From: Pseudomonadota bacterium
Lineage (GTDB): Bacteria > Pseudomonadota > Gammaproteobacteria > Steroidobacterales > Steroidobacteraceae
Length of the DNA stretch: 64,000 nt
Reading direction: 5' to 3'
Assembly (NCBI GenBank): GCA_018241525.1
Contig: JAFEDR010000011.1
Span: 248,001 to 312,000 of the forward strand
Below, one piece after another: positions 63,029-64,000 of the stretch. The notes under the pieces are model-generated. The model saw only the letters and a list, made by a program, of their open reading frames with translations. It searched no databases and was not told where the DNA came from. Numbering within the stretch: the stretch's first letter is position 1; the number at the start of each line of letters is the position of its first letter. The position numbers and the translations under genes are program-made.

Positions 63029-64000
63029 GGTCGCCCGCCGCGCGCGGCGCCTCGAGGGGCGTGGGCTCGGGCTGCATCACGAGGCAGGCGATGCGCGTGC
63101 CTCGGCCTTCGGCGCCCGGGCCGATCTGCAGCTCGCCGCCGAGCATGTTGGCGCGATAGCGCATGATCTTGAGGCCCACGCCGGTGGTCGAGCCGGGCGC
63201 GAGCCCGCGGCCGTCGTCGCTGACGGCGAGCTGCACGCGGCGGTCGCGCACCGTCAGCTGCACCGTGACCGTGCGGGCGCCGGCATGGCGGGCGGCATTG
63301 GTCAGCGACTCCTGCGCGATCCGGTAGAGGTGACCGGTGGCCGCGGCATCGAGCGTGACCCGCGGCGTCACGCGGCTGCGGAAGCGCACATCGAGGCCGT
63401 ACATCTCGCGCGCTCGCGCCGCCAGCGCGCGCAGCGCGTGCACCAGGCCGCCGCCGTCGAGCGCGACCGGCGACAGCCCACGCGCGAGCGTGCGGGTCTG
63501 CTCGATCGCGCCGCGGGCGAGCGCGGTCAGCTCGCGCAGCTCGGCGTCGCGCGGTGCCCGGCCGCGACGCACGTCGCGGGCGAGCCCGTCGAGCAGCAGC
63601 GCGAGGCCGGTGAGTTCCTGGCCGAGGCCGTCGTGCAGGTCGCTGCCGATGCGGCGCTGCTCGCGCGCCGAGATCTCGAGGATCTCGCGCTCGAGCGCCC
63701 GCCGCTCGGTGATGTCGGTCGAGCAGACGATCACGGCGGTGACCTGCCCGCCCTCGCGCAGTGCGCCCATGCGGTACTCGAAGACACCGTCGCTGCCGTC
63801 CTCGCGGACGCCCTGCGACTCGAAGCGCAGCGCACGGCCGTGGGCGAGCACGCTGCGCAGCCGCGCCTCGAATTCCTCCGGGTGGGCCGCCTGCTCGACC
63901 GCCGGACGGCCGAGCAGCGCCTCCGGCGGGGTGCCCTGCAGCGTCCGGTTCGCGAAGCGGATGCGCAGCTCCGGGTCGACGACGGTGATGAAGTCTGGAG
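63021..64000 (-). CDS. PAS/NarX-type histidine kinase, C-terminal part (runs off window)
   Basis: The frame stays open to the window edge; the first codons are outside. The visible part has PAS sequence (FITVVDPELRIRFANRTLQGTPPEALLG), then HisKA_3 (RRIGSDLHDGLGQELTGLALLL) and an intact ATPase domain with LYRIAQESLTNAARHAGA, SDDGRGL and GVGLKIMRYRANMLGG. It is therefore the likely active kinase of this group, coupled by overlap to the degenerate kinase and then the LuxR-type regulator. Confidence 0.9.
   Translation of the reverse strand, partial: PDFITVVDPELRIRFANRTLQGTPPEALLGRPAVEQAAHPEEFEARLRSVLAHGRALRFESQGVREDGSDGVFEYRMGALREGGQVTAVIVCSTDITERRALEREILEISAREQRRIGSDLHDGLGQELTGLALLLDGLARDVRRGRAPRDAELRELTALARGAIEQTRTLARGLSPVALDGGGLVHALRALAARAREMYGLDVRFRSRVTPRVTLDAAATGHLYRIAQESLTNAARHAGARTVTVQLTVRDRRVQLAVSDDGRGLAPGSTTGVGLKIMRYRANMLGGELQIGPGAEGRGTRIACLVMQPEPTPLEAPRAAGDHG

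Overview
This window looks like a chromosomal segment of a very high-GC gammaproteobacterium. The clues are the mutY-yggX gene pair, oxygen-dependent protoporphyrinogen oxidase, large families of PAS/GGDEF/EAL signalling proteins, an ECF sigma factor followed by a DUF3379-like anti-sigma factor, and a sigma-28-type promoter. A Xanthomonadales/Nevskiales/Steroidobacter-like host is my guess; the genus cannot be fixed from sequence alone. Nearly all frames are open on both strands of the GC-rich part, so calls rest on recognisable protein content, start/stop coupling and ribosome binding sites rather than on openness.

Layout. 0-3.4 kb: an ECF sigma/anti-sigma pair diverges from a DoxX-BufA-BufB-BufC (bufferin, copper-binding peptide) cluster, with a nested hairpin before bufA. 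3.4-33.7 kb: mostly housekeeping and envelope functions. These include M3 and S9 peptidases, hemY, a NamZ-like DUF1343 protein, AlkB, a Tat-exported FAD oxidoreductase, several small lipoproteins, a YtcJ-like amidohydrolase, a DUF899 protein with a 43-residue CxxC partner, a divergent HTH regulator, a GT87 glycosyltransferase and an M48 peptidase. Two paralogous TIR-transmembrane-TPR proteins (12.6 and 29.7 kb) stand out here.

33.84-48.40 kb: a 14.6 kb genomic island of visibly lower GC inserted in a tRNA-Phe gene. It is bounded by perfect 48-bp direct repeats and carries a tyrosine integrase with an excisionase-like gene next to the tRNA. Its cargo includes a four-gene translationally coupled operon: D12-class adenine methyltransferase, calcineurin-like phosphoesterase, ORC/Cdc6-like AAA ATPase, and an unrecognised protein with GYESRA and DVSSQTRSR signatures. 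It also carries a 526-residue protein with family A polymerase/single-subunit RNA polymerase motifs A, B and C, a second single-domain FimB-like recombinase, a multi-pass membrane protein and two unknown proteins. I regard the four-gene operon, possibly with the polymerase-like gene, as the best candidate for an undescribed (probably anti-phage) system.

48.5-64 kb: yggX/mutY, then a dense signalling block. It holds a hybrid histidine kinase with HPt, a REC-GGDEF protein preceded by a good sigma-28 promoter match, an ECF sigma/anti-sigma/DUF4097 operon, a REC-EAL protein coupled to a PAS hybrid kinase, and a LuxR-type response regulator with two NarX-type kinases. One of these kinases has a degenerate ATP-binding domain, and the other is cut by the window edge.
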